From assembly GCA_029339195.1 (NCBI GenBank), contig JAPTJF010000181.1:49603-113602 (forward strand): DNA of 64,000 bases. The letters are read 5' to 3'. Made by a program: the position numbers and the translations under genes. Shown here piece by piece: positions 54,956 to 64,000 of this stretch (positions are counted from its first letter, which is position 1; every line of letters starts with the position of its first letter). The notes beneath the pieces are model-generated. The model was not told the origin of the DNA and made no database searches. It worked only from the letters and a program-made list of their open reading frames with translations. The DNA comes from Micractinium sp. NFX-FRZ (Eukaryota; Chlorophyta; Trebouxiophyceae; Chlorellales; Chlorellaceae).

Positions 54956-57271
54956 TCACTGCCCGGCGGCGCCATTGCCACCGCCGGGCGCGGCCGCCGC
55001 TGCGGGCGCCGCTGCGGCAGCAGCGGCGGCTGCAGCGGGCGGCTTCCAATTGCTGGTGTCGTAGTGCACCCAGCCATCGGCGTCGGCGCCCGCGCCGCCG
55101 CCGTTCCACTGCCCCCCCTCCTCCTCCTCGTCGTCAAACGAGTAGGGGCCGCATGGCCAGAAGTCAGAGTTGCTGAAGAGCTGCTGACGCAGCAGCTGGA
55201 ACTGGTCTGCAGCACAACAGGTTGGAGGTGCATGGGAGGGGTAGGTAGGGGTTTGGAGCGGAGAGCAGAGGAGGGGGCCCAGCTGGTACGTCCCATCCAC
55301 CGACTGCAAACTGCTGCGGCCTGCCCGCCCACAGCACCCAGCCACGCCCGCCAGCTCACCGTCGTTCCGGCACAGCGGCAGCGCTGCCAGCGCCTTGGCG
55401 TTGCCCTCGTCCTGCAGGCAGGCAGGCGGGGAGGTGCCGGGTGGGGCGGGAAGCATGCAGCAGTGGACAGGCGGGCAGCGGGACTGCAGCAGTGGACAGC
55501 TGCGTCACCACAGCGGTGCCTGCTTGACCACCACCCCACACTGCGGCACCCCAGGCATGACCATCACGGCTCTGCGCCAATACAACCGTCGTGGACCTGC
55601 GGGGTCCTCTCACCTGCACAAGAGAGCCAGTCCCCCGGGCCCCTCGTGCTCCTTCTCCACCCCACCATCACCCACCACGACTCAATACCCAAAACAGAAG
55701 CATGCAGTCACCACCGAAACATTGCCAAAACGTATGGTTGGCCGCTCACCTGCACAAACGAGCCGTCCCCCAGCCCCTCGTGCTCCTCCTCCACCCGCGC
55801 CAGCACAGCATCCAAAGCGTACTCAGCGGCACCCCCCTTCTCCAGGTACACCTTGGAAGCGCTGCAGGGGAGGAGCAGGGGCAGGGTGGGGAGGAGGGGT
55901 GGCAGAGTTGAGCAGGGGCAGGGTGGGGTGGAGGGGCGGCAGAGTTGAGCAGGGGCAGGGTGGGGTGGAGGGGCGGCAGTGTTGAGCAGGGGAAGGGTGG
56001 GGAGGAGGGGCTCAGAGTGAGCAGAGGTAAGCGGCAGCATGTGCTGCTGCTGCGGATGCTGCTGCTGCTGCTGCGGATGCATGTGGCAACAAAGGGAGGC
56101 ACCCGTCCATATCAGGCCACCTTCGCCGCCCACCTCTTGTCCAGCCCCGGCACAATGTTCATCATCTGCGCCACCAGGCGCGGCTTGGGCAGCTGCCGCT
56201 GGCGCGCCAGGTAGGCGGCCGCTGACATGGTGTTAGCATAGCCCACAATAAAGGGGCGCACCACCTGGCAAGGGGAAAACACAGAGAAGGAAGGCGGGGG
56301 CAGGTGGAGTGGGGAGGGGGAGGCAGCACGCCGCCGGGTGGGCGGCCGGAAACTGGCATTACGCGTCGCACAAAAACACGCTGGGCGGGTAGTCTGGCAG
56401 GAAGCGGTCGGAGGGTGGGCCAAAGAGGGGGGTGGGGGAGCGTGTGGAGGCAATGGTGTGGAGGAGGGAGGTGTTTGAGGAGGGGCAGGTGGGGCATAGC
56501 GCGTCACAAACCGCCGGGCAGGGCAGGGGCAGGGGCGGGTGGGCGGGCGGGGATGGAGGTGGTTTGTGAAGGGAGGAGGAGGGCAGGTGGGATACAACCT
56601 CACGCATGCAAACTGGTGCTCAACACTTCCCCCAGCGTGCAGCCACACCAGATGGAGTTTGGAAGGGGCCAGGAAGCCAGGGCGTTGGGAGGGCAGGCTG
56701 GCTTACCCAGGGGGCTGGCTGGTGGGCAGGCCCTGGGCGAGGCACCCAGCAGCATGCAGGCACGCAGACGCCGCTGCCCACCCACCTCGATCCGCTGCTC
56801 AGGAGGGACGAAGTCAAACAGATACACTTCAGGGTCGTGCACCGGGCCGTCCCCTGCACAGCACGGGCAGCGCGCAGTCATGAGCACTGCATTGCCAGAG
56901 CCCGGCACAGTTGTCCTCTGCAGAGGTGGGGTGCCAGCGATGGGCGGCCAGGCAGGCGCTACCAGGTGGCGGCCAGCGTGGGCGCCAGCTAGACTTGGCT
57001 ATGAATAAAAGCGCTAATGCCCAGCACGCAGCACTGGGAACCGAAGACAAAGCGGCTGTGGCTGTTAAGAACGTTGTGCCTGCTCTCGCCGGCCCCCCAG
57101 GGGCTGGCGGCCTGCCTGCCTGCCAGAGGCCCGCCCGGCGCAGCACCCACCGCGGAAGGCGGGCATGGAATCGAGCACCATGTCGGCAGATGATGCCGCC
57201 GTCTTCTCCAGACGCAGCAGCATTCGAGGCGACAGGATGCCGCCTATGCACTGCCCGCAGCTGCACACCAT
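54956..57271 (-). CDS. Unknown protein with CxCGxC and LSPRM motifs
   Basis: Not assigned to a family. Six in-phase exons, high to low: 57271-57151, 56853-56786, 56264-56134, 55861-55750, 55411-55360 and 55206-54956, giving 244 residues. It starts MVCSCGQCIGGILSPRMLLR, a compact Cys cluster (C3, C5, C8) followed by LSPRM. The ATG at 57271 is in CTACGCCATGG, a good context; the frame is open upstream for several codons but has no ATG. The middle is helical (KPRLVAQMMNIVPGLDK, YALDAVLARVEEEHEGL). An FWPCGPYSFDDEEEE patch and an Ala/Gly-rich tail close it. The C-x-C-G-x-C arrangement could bind zinc or another metal; I recall similar CGxC-LSPRM openings in uncharacterised eukaryotic proteins but cannot name them. 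Exon 4 has a copy of its end in the following intron. Confidence 0.7.
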
Positions 57272-57786
57272 GGCGTAGCGCTGTCTCCTGCGGGCAGGCG
57301 GCGGCGGCGGCAGCGGCGGGCGGGCGGGCGGGCACCGGACGGTGAGGCAGCGAGGCGCGCGTGGGAAGGCTCGCGGCGCTCGGCGCCCGCTGCGAACGCT
57401 GTAGAATGACGATGCAGGAATTACCTTGTGGCTAAGCCTTCGTCTCCGAGAGAAATGCAGCGCACTGCACTTTGATCAGCTAGAGCTCGTTGTTGCGGGG
57501 GCGTTGCTGACAGTGGTATCGAGCTGACGAGAGGGCGGTGCTGCGAAGGTAAGCGTCGAAACGAGCTGTTGAGGGCCGGAAAGGGGCACAGCACGCTGGC
57601 CACATGGGCACTCCGGGTTTCAGCGAGGCTGTTAAAGGAATGCGCTTGGCTGCACACCACCGGTATTGCGCCTAGCTTGTGTGCACCGCCCAGCGGCACT
57701 GCATGCTGCATGTTGCACAGCTGCAGGCTCTGACTGTCCAGGCTCCTTTGAGGCCGCACACGCGCATCAAGAGGCGCACAGCAGCA
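57272..57786. promoter_or_regulatory. Divergent promoter region, unknown gene / TRM13
   Basis: 515 bases between divergent starts, very GC-rich near 57300-57400 and more balanced after 57410. In-frame codons precede the chosen TRM13 ATG, including an ATG at 57703, so part of this region could be coding. Confidence 0.5.
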
Positions 57787-60730
57787 ATGTCAGCTGACCA
57801 GGCGTCCCGACAGGGGGCGGCGCAGCAACCGCCTCCGCCAGCGGCAGCAGCAGCGGCAGGCGCCGCCACGACTGCACCTGCTCCGGCTGCAGAGCGCCCG
57901 CCTGGCAAGTGCCACTTCTTCCTGGCGCACAAGCGGCGTCACTGCAAGTTCGATGCCGTGCCAGGCAAGTGCTTGTTGAGGCTGAGTGGATGACGTTGGG
58001 AGGGCAGCGGCTGGGAAGGGTCCACAGTTGTGCCCGTCTGGCTGGCCCCCTTGCGCTGCGTGCCCGGCTGTGCAACCATTCCTCGCCACCCTGCCGCCCA
58101 CCCCTGCTGCCCCTGCTGCCCCACATCACAGGACGCCTGAACCGACGCCGCAGGCAGTCCACAAACTCAGCAGTGCGTGTATTGTCTCCTCCCCCTCTGC
58201 AGGCAAGCGGTTTTGTGGGAACCACATGTATGAGGGAGACGGCAGCGGGCCGCGCCGGGTGCCCTGCCCGTACGCCTCCAAGGGCGCGCACACGGTGCTG
58301 GAGACGGAGCTCGAGAAGCACAAGGCCAAGTGCTCCGCTTACAAGCACTGGCTGGCGGAGCGGGCGCAGCCGACGTTTGCAGAGGACATCAACGCCGGGC
58401 CGGCCGAGGCCGCCGTGGTGTGGCCGGAAGGCCTGGCAAAGGCTGCGGGCGAGGGCCTGGCAAAGGCTGCGGTGGGCGAGGGCAAGGGCGCGGCGCCGGT
58501 CGAGGGCAAGGGCGCGGCGGCGGGCGAGGCGGGCGGCAAGCAGCAGAAGCAGCCGCGCCCGTCGGCCATGCAGGCGGCCTATGCTGCATCCCTGGGGGAG
58601 CAGGGGTTCATGGAGCTGCTGCAGCGGGTGGAGGCTGCCTGCCAGCAGGTGGGGTGCTGGGCGGGTTTGTGTTTGAACACGTATGGGTGCTGGGGTTGCG
58701 TGATGGTGGGGTGTTTGCTGCCTGCCAGCAGTGGGGGAATGGGGTGGGTTTGGGCTGGGGTCACGGTTGCTTGCTGCATGCCTGCCTGCCCACCTGCCTG
58801 CCCTTTGCCTGCCTCCCCTGCCCCTCATCCCATCGTCGCCCCCCACCTGCCCTCCCCCACCTGCCTGCCTGCCTGCCCCTCACCCACAGCCCCCTTCCAT
58901 CTCCCCTGCACCTAGCTGTACCCACCCACCCTGCCCCTGCCCCTGCCCCCGCCCACAGATCTGCGAGCCCGAGCCGCTGTCCGTCTGCATCCTGCCCGCC
59001 GCCGAGCCCCTGCTGCTCCCAGAGTCGGCCACCCAGAACCGCCCCTTTTCCCTGAAGCACGCGCAGCAGCAGGCCTCCATCGTGGGGAACATGCAGGCAA
59101 GCGGGGCGGGGCGTTGGTCATGGGACAGGCGGGCGGGACAGGCGGGCGTCCCAACAGGGGCCAGGGCGGTGTAGCGGCGGCAGGGGCGGCTTTTGGGGGG
59201 TCCAGGCCAGGCTGGCCCTGCCCCCGGGGCGGCATGTGCCACCGCCTCTGTGTGCGTTGGCATCACGCAGAGCTGTGCCTGCTGGGCTTCCACGCGGCGG
59301 TGCCCCCGTAGCAGCAGCTCATTCTCGAGGCTGACGCCTGCCTTGGGTGCTGCCTGGCCGGGGTGCAGGCGCGGGGGCTGCTGGACGGGGCGGCGGATGT
59401 GACCTACATCGAGTATGGGGCGGGCAAAGGCTATCTCAGGTGCGCTAGGTGCACAGAGGCAGCAGCACAAGGTGACAGAAAGGCAGGGCTGGTGATGAGT
59501 TGCTGACTTACAAAGCAGCCTCTTTCCTCTTTGCCAGAGCCGTGCTCCCTGCCAAGTGCCCCACCTTTGATACCGCATCCCAAGCCCATCCTTTCGTTAC
59601 ACATTCTCACATTGCAAGGTGCCCCTTCAGTGCCCACAACCTGCAATCCGCTGTGCACTCATGTGTTGGGCATCCATCCAAAGACGCACAGGAGCCACCA
59701 CTCCCCGGGGGCCACCGCTGGCCCCTCCCATGGGTCCATCCCTTGTGCGTCCACCCGTGCCGTCTTTGCATCTCGTGTGCCCCTGCTGCTGCAGCCAGAT
59801 GTTGGGGGCGTGCACCGAGGCCAACAAGGTTGTGGTGATGGACGTGAGGGGGTTCAAGCACAAGGCGGACAGGTGGGTTTGGCGCTGACAAGCAAGTACT
59901 GTATTCAGTGGGAAACAGAGGCCAGCAAGGTGAGGTATGTGCGGGGTGTTGAGCGCAAGGCGGGCAGGTGCGGCTCATGTTGGCAAGGGTAGAGTGGAGT
60001 GGGGGGGTGGGGGGCACCGAAGCGGGCGAGGTGGTGGTGAGGGGGAAGCCCAAGAGAGACGGGTACATGGGGCCGTTGCATCCTGCCCCGGCCCCCACTG
60101 TTGCTGCCCCCCCCTCAGCTCCTGCTGCCGTCCGCGTTGCGCCATGCTGGTGCGCACACCTCCTGCACACCTGCCGCTGCCCACCCACCTCCCTCCCCTC
60201 CCCAGGGGCATGCGTCACCTGGAGATGCAGCGGCTGCGCTGCGACATCAAGGACTTTGACGTCTCGCAGGTGGGAGGCCTGTTTGGGCAGCAATGATGGT
60301 GGTGGTGGTGGTGGTGGTGGCAGTGAATGCCCCGGGTCGGGCAGGCACCCCGAACAGCCCGCCCGCCAGCCACCTTCGTAAGAGCCGCCGCCTTTGCCTG
60401 CCCCTGCCTGCCTGCCTGCCTGCCTGCCTGTGGAGCCCTCCCCCGCCCCCCAGGGGCGGGCCCAGGTCCAGTGCGCCTGCAGCACCATGCCGCCGCCGCC
60501 CCTGCACCCATGCCGCCGCGCCCCAACGCTTCCCCCCCCTGCCGCTGCCCACACGTCCCTACCCTGCCGCTGCCCCCCCCTGCCTGCCCGCCCCCGCAGG
60601 TCTCCGGGCTGCAGGGCGGGCGCGCCCCCTGGGTGGCCTTTGGCAAGCACCTCTGCGGGGCAGCCACCGACTTCACGCTGCGCAGCTGCACACGCGAGCT
60701 GCGCCGGCAGCGGGAGCCGGGGCAGGAGCA

Positions 60731-60764
<34 letters not shown>

Positions 60765-61892
60765 CAGGAGCAGCAGCAGGAGCAGGAGCAGGAGCAGCCC
60801 GGACAAGAGCAGCAGGGGCAGCAGGAGGGAGCGGGTGCCGCGACGGCCAGCGGCGGCGGCACGTCGCGCGTCGGCACGGCACTGATCAGCGGCGGCGGCA
60901 GGGCGGGCGTGCGGGGCCTGGCGGTGGCCACCTGCTGCCACCACCGCTGCTGCTGGCAGCACTTTGTGGGGCAGCGAGAGATGGAGGAGCTGGGGTTCAG
61001 CCCCCGGGAGTTTGAGGTCATTTCGTGGATGACCGGTGAGTGGGTGGGTGGGTGGGCGGGCTGCGTGGGGTGGGAGTGTTGATGGGCTGTAGGGTTGATG
61101 GGCTAAGTAGGGTTTGGTTCATTTGAGTTTGGCCTGTATGGCGGGGTGGGTGGGTGCTGGCAGGGTGGGCGGGTGGGTGCTGGATGTGATGGTGTGAGTG
61201 TTCTGGGCGGTGGATGGGTGTTTGGAAAGGACATGATGTGTGGATTGGTGGGTGGGCAGGAGCGGCAGGTTGGAAGCTGTGGAGTGAGGGCATCCGGCTC
61301 CTCACTCGCTGTCTTGCTGCGGAATGTTTATTGCCTGCGCCCTCCCTCCCTCCGGCACTGCTGCTCATTTGGTGCAGGCTGGGCGCTCTGCGGCCATGAG
61401 GCGCCGGCGGGCTTCGGGGGCGAGGGCGAGGGAGAGGAGCGGGCGCAGCAGGAGGGCAACGGGCAGGCAGCTGGTTCGGCAGCACCCCACCAGCAGCAGG
61501 CGCAGCAGCAGGCGCAGCACGGCCAGAAGCGCAGCCGAGAGGAGGCTCGCCAGCCGGCGGCACCAACACCAGCAGCAGCAGAAGCCCCAGACGGAGCAGG
61601 GCAGGCGCAGCAGGGCAGCGGCGGGGCAGCGGAGGCAGGCGCAGCCACGGCGCCGGCGCCGGCGCAGGCGCGGGGGCGGGAGGGGGAGCCGTGGCGGCCC
61701 CAGGTCGCGCTGCCTCGGGACCTTAAGATTGCGGTGGGGCAGCGGTGCAAGCGGCTGATCGACGCCGCACGCCTGCGCTGGCTGCGCCGCCAGGGCTTTG
61801 AGGCGGCGCTGGTGCAGTATGTGGAGCCCGGAGTCAGCGGGGAGAACCGCCTGCTGCTGGCCACCCGCAGCCAGGCAGCACTGCAACCCTGA
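57787..61892 (+). CDS. TRM13: tRNA 2'-O-methyltransferase TRM13
   Basis: Methylates the ribose of tRNA position 4. Exons: 57787-57964, 58203-58648, 58959-59096, 59312-59439 (or from 59315), 59795-59872, 60206-60269, 60600-61035 and 61378-61892, giving 660 residues. The N-terminal zinc region KCHFFLAHKRRHCKF joins across intron 1 to GKRFCGNHMYEGDG, and a CHHC-type finger follows (CPYASKGAHTVLETELEKHK, then AKC). The methyltransferase core has YIEYGAGKGYL (SAM loop), VVVMDVRGFKHKAD, WVAFGKHLCGAATDFTLR, TCCHHRCCWQHFVG and FEVISWMTG. A Gln/Glu-rich insert of about 60 residues splits the core after TRELRRQ, and a long Gln/Ala/Gly insert precedes the last helix. Introns 1 and 3 need GC donors (57965, 59097). 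A longer start at 57703 is possible. Confidence 0.93.
60720..60806 (+). repeat. CAG/GAG repeat in TRM13
   Basis: Triplet tract of CAG and GAG codons encoding alternating Gln and Glu blocks inside the TRM13 catalytic domain, in frame. Confidence 0.9.
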
Positions 61893-63963
61893 ACCGGCGA
61901 TGCCCGCTGCTGCTGGCAGCTTGCGGCCACGGCCAGGGAGGCGCGCCGGGCCGGGCACAGGCACAAGCCCGTGCCTGCAAGCGGCGCCTTCCCCCCACCG
62001 TGCCCCCGGGCACACAACACCCTCCCTGTGCTCCCCTTTGATCTGTGCTGGTCTTCCAATCGACTTGTTTACACGTAGGAAGAATTAAGGCAAGGGTTTA
62101 TGGCTGAAGACAGAGGGCCGAAAGGCCGGGGTGGGCAAGGCGAGGCACGTGGGTGGGAGGGGGGCAGGGCCGGCCCGCGCAGCTGCCCAGCAGGGGAGGC
62201 GGCAGCTGCCAGGCGGCGGAATCAATCGAATTCTGACGGGGGCAGGAGGATCAGGCGGGGCTGGGGAGCCAGGGCACGGAAGTTGTGCAAGCGGGGGAGG
62301 GGGGAGAAGGAGCATGGGTGCAGGAGTGCCCCGCTTCGCTCTCTCAAAGGTACATTGGCCGGGGCTTGGGCCATGCGGCGTATGACGGTACAGGCAAGCG
62401 GGGGGGCGCTCAGAGGAGGGGGGACGAGGGGTGCAATCAGGTGAGAAGTCTCAGGCAGGCAGGCTCAAATGGGAGGCAAAGGGGGGAGAGAGAGAGAGGA
62501 GGAGAGGGGGAAACGGTGCGGTGCAGTGAGGCTAAATCAGCTCGAACAGGGGAGGGCAAAACAGGTGGGGGTCAGAGAGGAGGGGCAAAGGGGGATCGAA
62601 CAGTCGGGGCGGGCAAGGAGGGAGCAAAAGGGAAATCGGAGAGAGGGGAGAGAGGGAGCGCGAGAGGGGGGCGGGGGCAAAACGGGGGGAGAAAGGGAGG
62701 ATAGGGAACAGCAGGCGGGCCGTCGCATGGGCCCGCCCTCATATCACATCTCACATCATCATCGGCAGGCGTTACTGTGCGTGGGGGAGAAGGGGGAGAG
62801 AGTACCAGGCGTGCGTTGGTGCGTGCATGCGGGGCTGTGCTCCAAGGGCTGGCGGAGCGAGGATGGGATGAGAGGATTGGGGTGGACGGGTGGGGTGGGG
62901 TGTCGGGTGGGGTGGGGTACAGTCCATGCTGCGTCAAAGCGTGGGGCGATCGAGGATGCAAGCAGTGGGGTGCGGGGCGCGCGCCGGGGGGCCGCCAGCA
63001 GCGGCGCTTCTGGCGGCGCGGCGGGCGGGACGGGGGTGCAGAGTGAAGCGATAAGGGGTGAAGGAACGGGGGAGTTTAGGTTTAGGAGGAAAGAAGTCGG
63101 GCGAGGTCGTTGTTGGTGGTGCATCCAACATCAAGGATGGAGGCTGGGCTGCCAGGCTGGCAAGGCGATCAATGAAGGGCTCAAAACTCGAAGGGGGCGG
63201 GCTGGAAAGGGGACAGTGGAGGTTGCTCCGTGTGCGCGGGGATTGGTGTGAAGAAAGAGAGAAAGGGCGGCGGCGCACTGGGCGCGTGCCGGGGGCGGAT
63301 GGGTGGCCGGGTGATGTGGGGTGTGGTGGGGCGCGGGGCTGGCAAGACGGGATGGTGGGAACGCGTGCATCGTATGCATCTGGGGGCGTTGTGCGATCGC
63401 ATCAGCAGCGGGGGCCGCGTCCGGGGTTCGTTCCGAAAGATCGGCAGGCAGGCGGGCAGGGCAGGGCGGGCGGGGTGAGGAGGAATGGGCGTGCTGCGCG
63501 TGAGGGGACGGCGCGGGCGCAATGCACAGGTGCTGTGTGGGAGGACAGAGGGGAGAGAGGGGAGGAGGACGTGGACAGAAGGAGGACAGGACAGGGACAG
63601 AAGGGGGACAGGGACCGGGTAAAAGAGCGGCACCGGCGGCCCACGCCAGCCGCACCGCGTGGGCAGGCACAGCGTAGCGTGGGTGCGGTCCACGGCAAAT
63701 CGAGGCAAGACTGGGAGGGGTCCTGAGGGGGGAGGTGCGGCAGAGCGCAGAGTGTGGAGTGCAGCGCACGGGGGGGGGGCACGGGGTGTGCTTCGTGGTC
63801 TCAAGTGGGCGCCAGCGGCAGCGGGCACGTCGTTGGCACCCGGTGCCTCTCTGTGGGCCTCAAGATGGCGGTGTGGCGTCAGCACAGCCAGAGTGGGGCG
63901 GGATCATCATCACAGCTGGCAGCGCTCGAGCTCTGCCTGCAACAGGGCGAGCCGAAGGGTGGG

Positions 63964-63997
<34 letters not shown>

Positions 63998-64000
63998 CGG
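61893..64000. other. Non-coding polypurine region ending in a G-run
   Basis: After the TRM13 stop there is no exon I can support on either strand. From about 62100 to 63780 the plus strand is strongly purine-rich, with many GGGGAGAGA, GAGGGG and GGGTGGGGTG motifs. Open frames on the minus strand here are Pro/Ser/Thr-only translations of this bias. Positions 63965-63997 are an unbroken run of about 33 G. The first part should be the TRM13 3' UTR. Confidence 0.6.
63965..63997 (+). repeat. Homopolymer run of about 33 G
   Basis: Unbroken G tract just before the window edge. It may be real, or it may be a sequencing or assembly artefact of a GC-rich contig; the length is likely unreliable. Confidence 0.8.

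Noticed and set aside
54956..57271. Zinc-ribbon or DnaJ-like domain for the CxCGxC protein
   Set aside because: The cysteine spacing is too tight and only one cluster is visible; no second knuckle was found.
62570..63885. Minus-strand open frames downstream of TRM13
   Set aside because: They translate only the CT-rich strand into Pro/Ser/Thr/Arg strings, with no motif or consistent splice pattern.
63965..63997. Possible telomere end
   Set aside because: There is no TTTAGGG-type repeat, only a G homopolymer.

Overview
The window looks like nuclear DNA of a unicellular green alga of the Chlorella group (Trebouxiophyceae). It is very GC-rich, its genes are cut by many short introns (about 105 junctions resolved here), and its proteins carry long Ala/Gln/Gly low-complexity stretches. 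The recognisable genes are eukaryotic or plant-like: ferredoxin sulfite reductase, cohesin SMC1, TRM13, MOCS2B/MoaE and CDK5RAP1/MiaB. The species assignment is inference. Exon models were built by hand from splice signals and reading-frame phase; every multi-exon model below keeps frame through all junctions except one (the MYND gene).

Layout: 1-742, 3' end of an SGNH/GDSL hydrolase (+). 743-2460, a broken MYND-finger relic (+). 2461-6202, a MYND zinc-finger gene with one apparent frameshift (+). 6450-6915, an inverted broken copy of that gene's 3' end (-). 7479-9243, a putatively acylated coiled-coil protein (-). 9924-14229, a MiaB/CDK5RAP1 methylthiotransferase (-). 14790-16458, a small MgtE/SLC41-type transporter (+). 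17061-30943, SMC1 in 35 exons (-). 31371-36642, a protein joining an EH-like domain to an AIDA-type C2 domain (+). 37709-41407, a secreted subtilase (-). 42360-44179, molybdopterin synthase large subunit (+). 44953-51682, sulfite reductase in 16 exons (-). 51998-54047, a low-complexity protein of unknown function (+). 54956-57271, an unknown protein with a CxCGxC motif (-). 57787-61892, TRM13 (+). 61893-64000, a non-coding polypurine region ending in a run of about 33 G. From the MiaB gene onward the strands alternate strictly, so start regions and ends are shared pairwise.

There is no operon or shared pathway; most genes are unrelated housekeeping functions. The most unusual feature is structural. 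In many introns of at least eight genes, a degenerate copy of the neighbouring exon edge together with its splice site lies a short way inside the intron, sometimes in two to four copies. These 'exon-edge echoes' suggest that introns here grow, or arose, by tandem duplication across splice junctions. Six introns also appear to use GC rather than GT donors, and a gene-end duplication has left two MYND relics.
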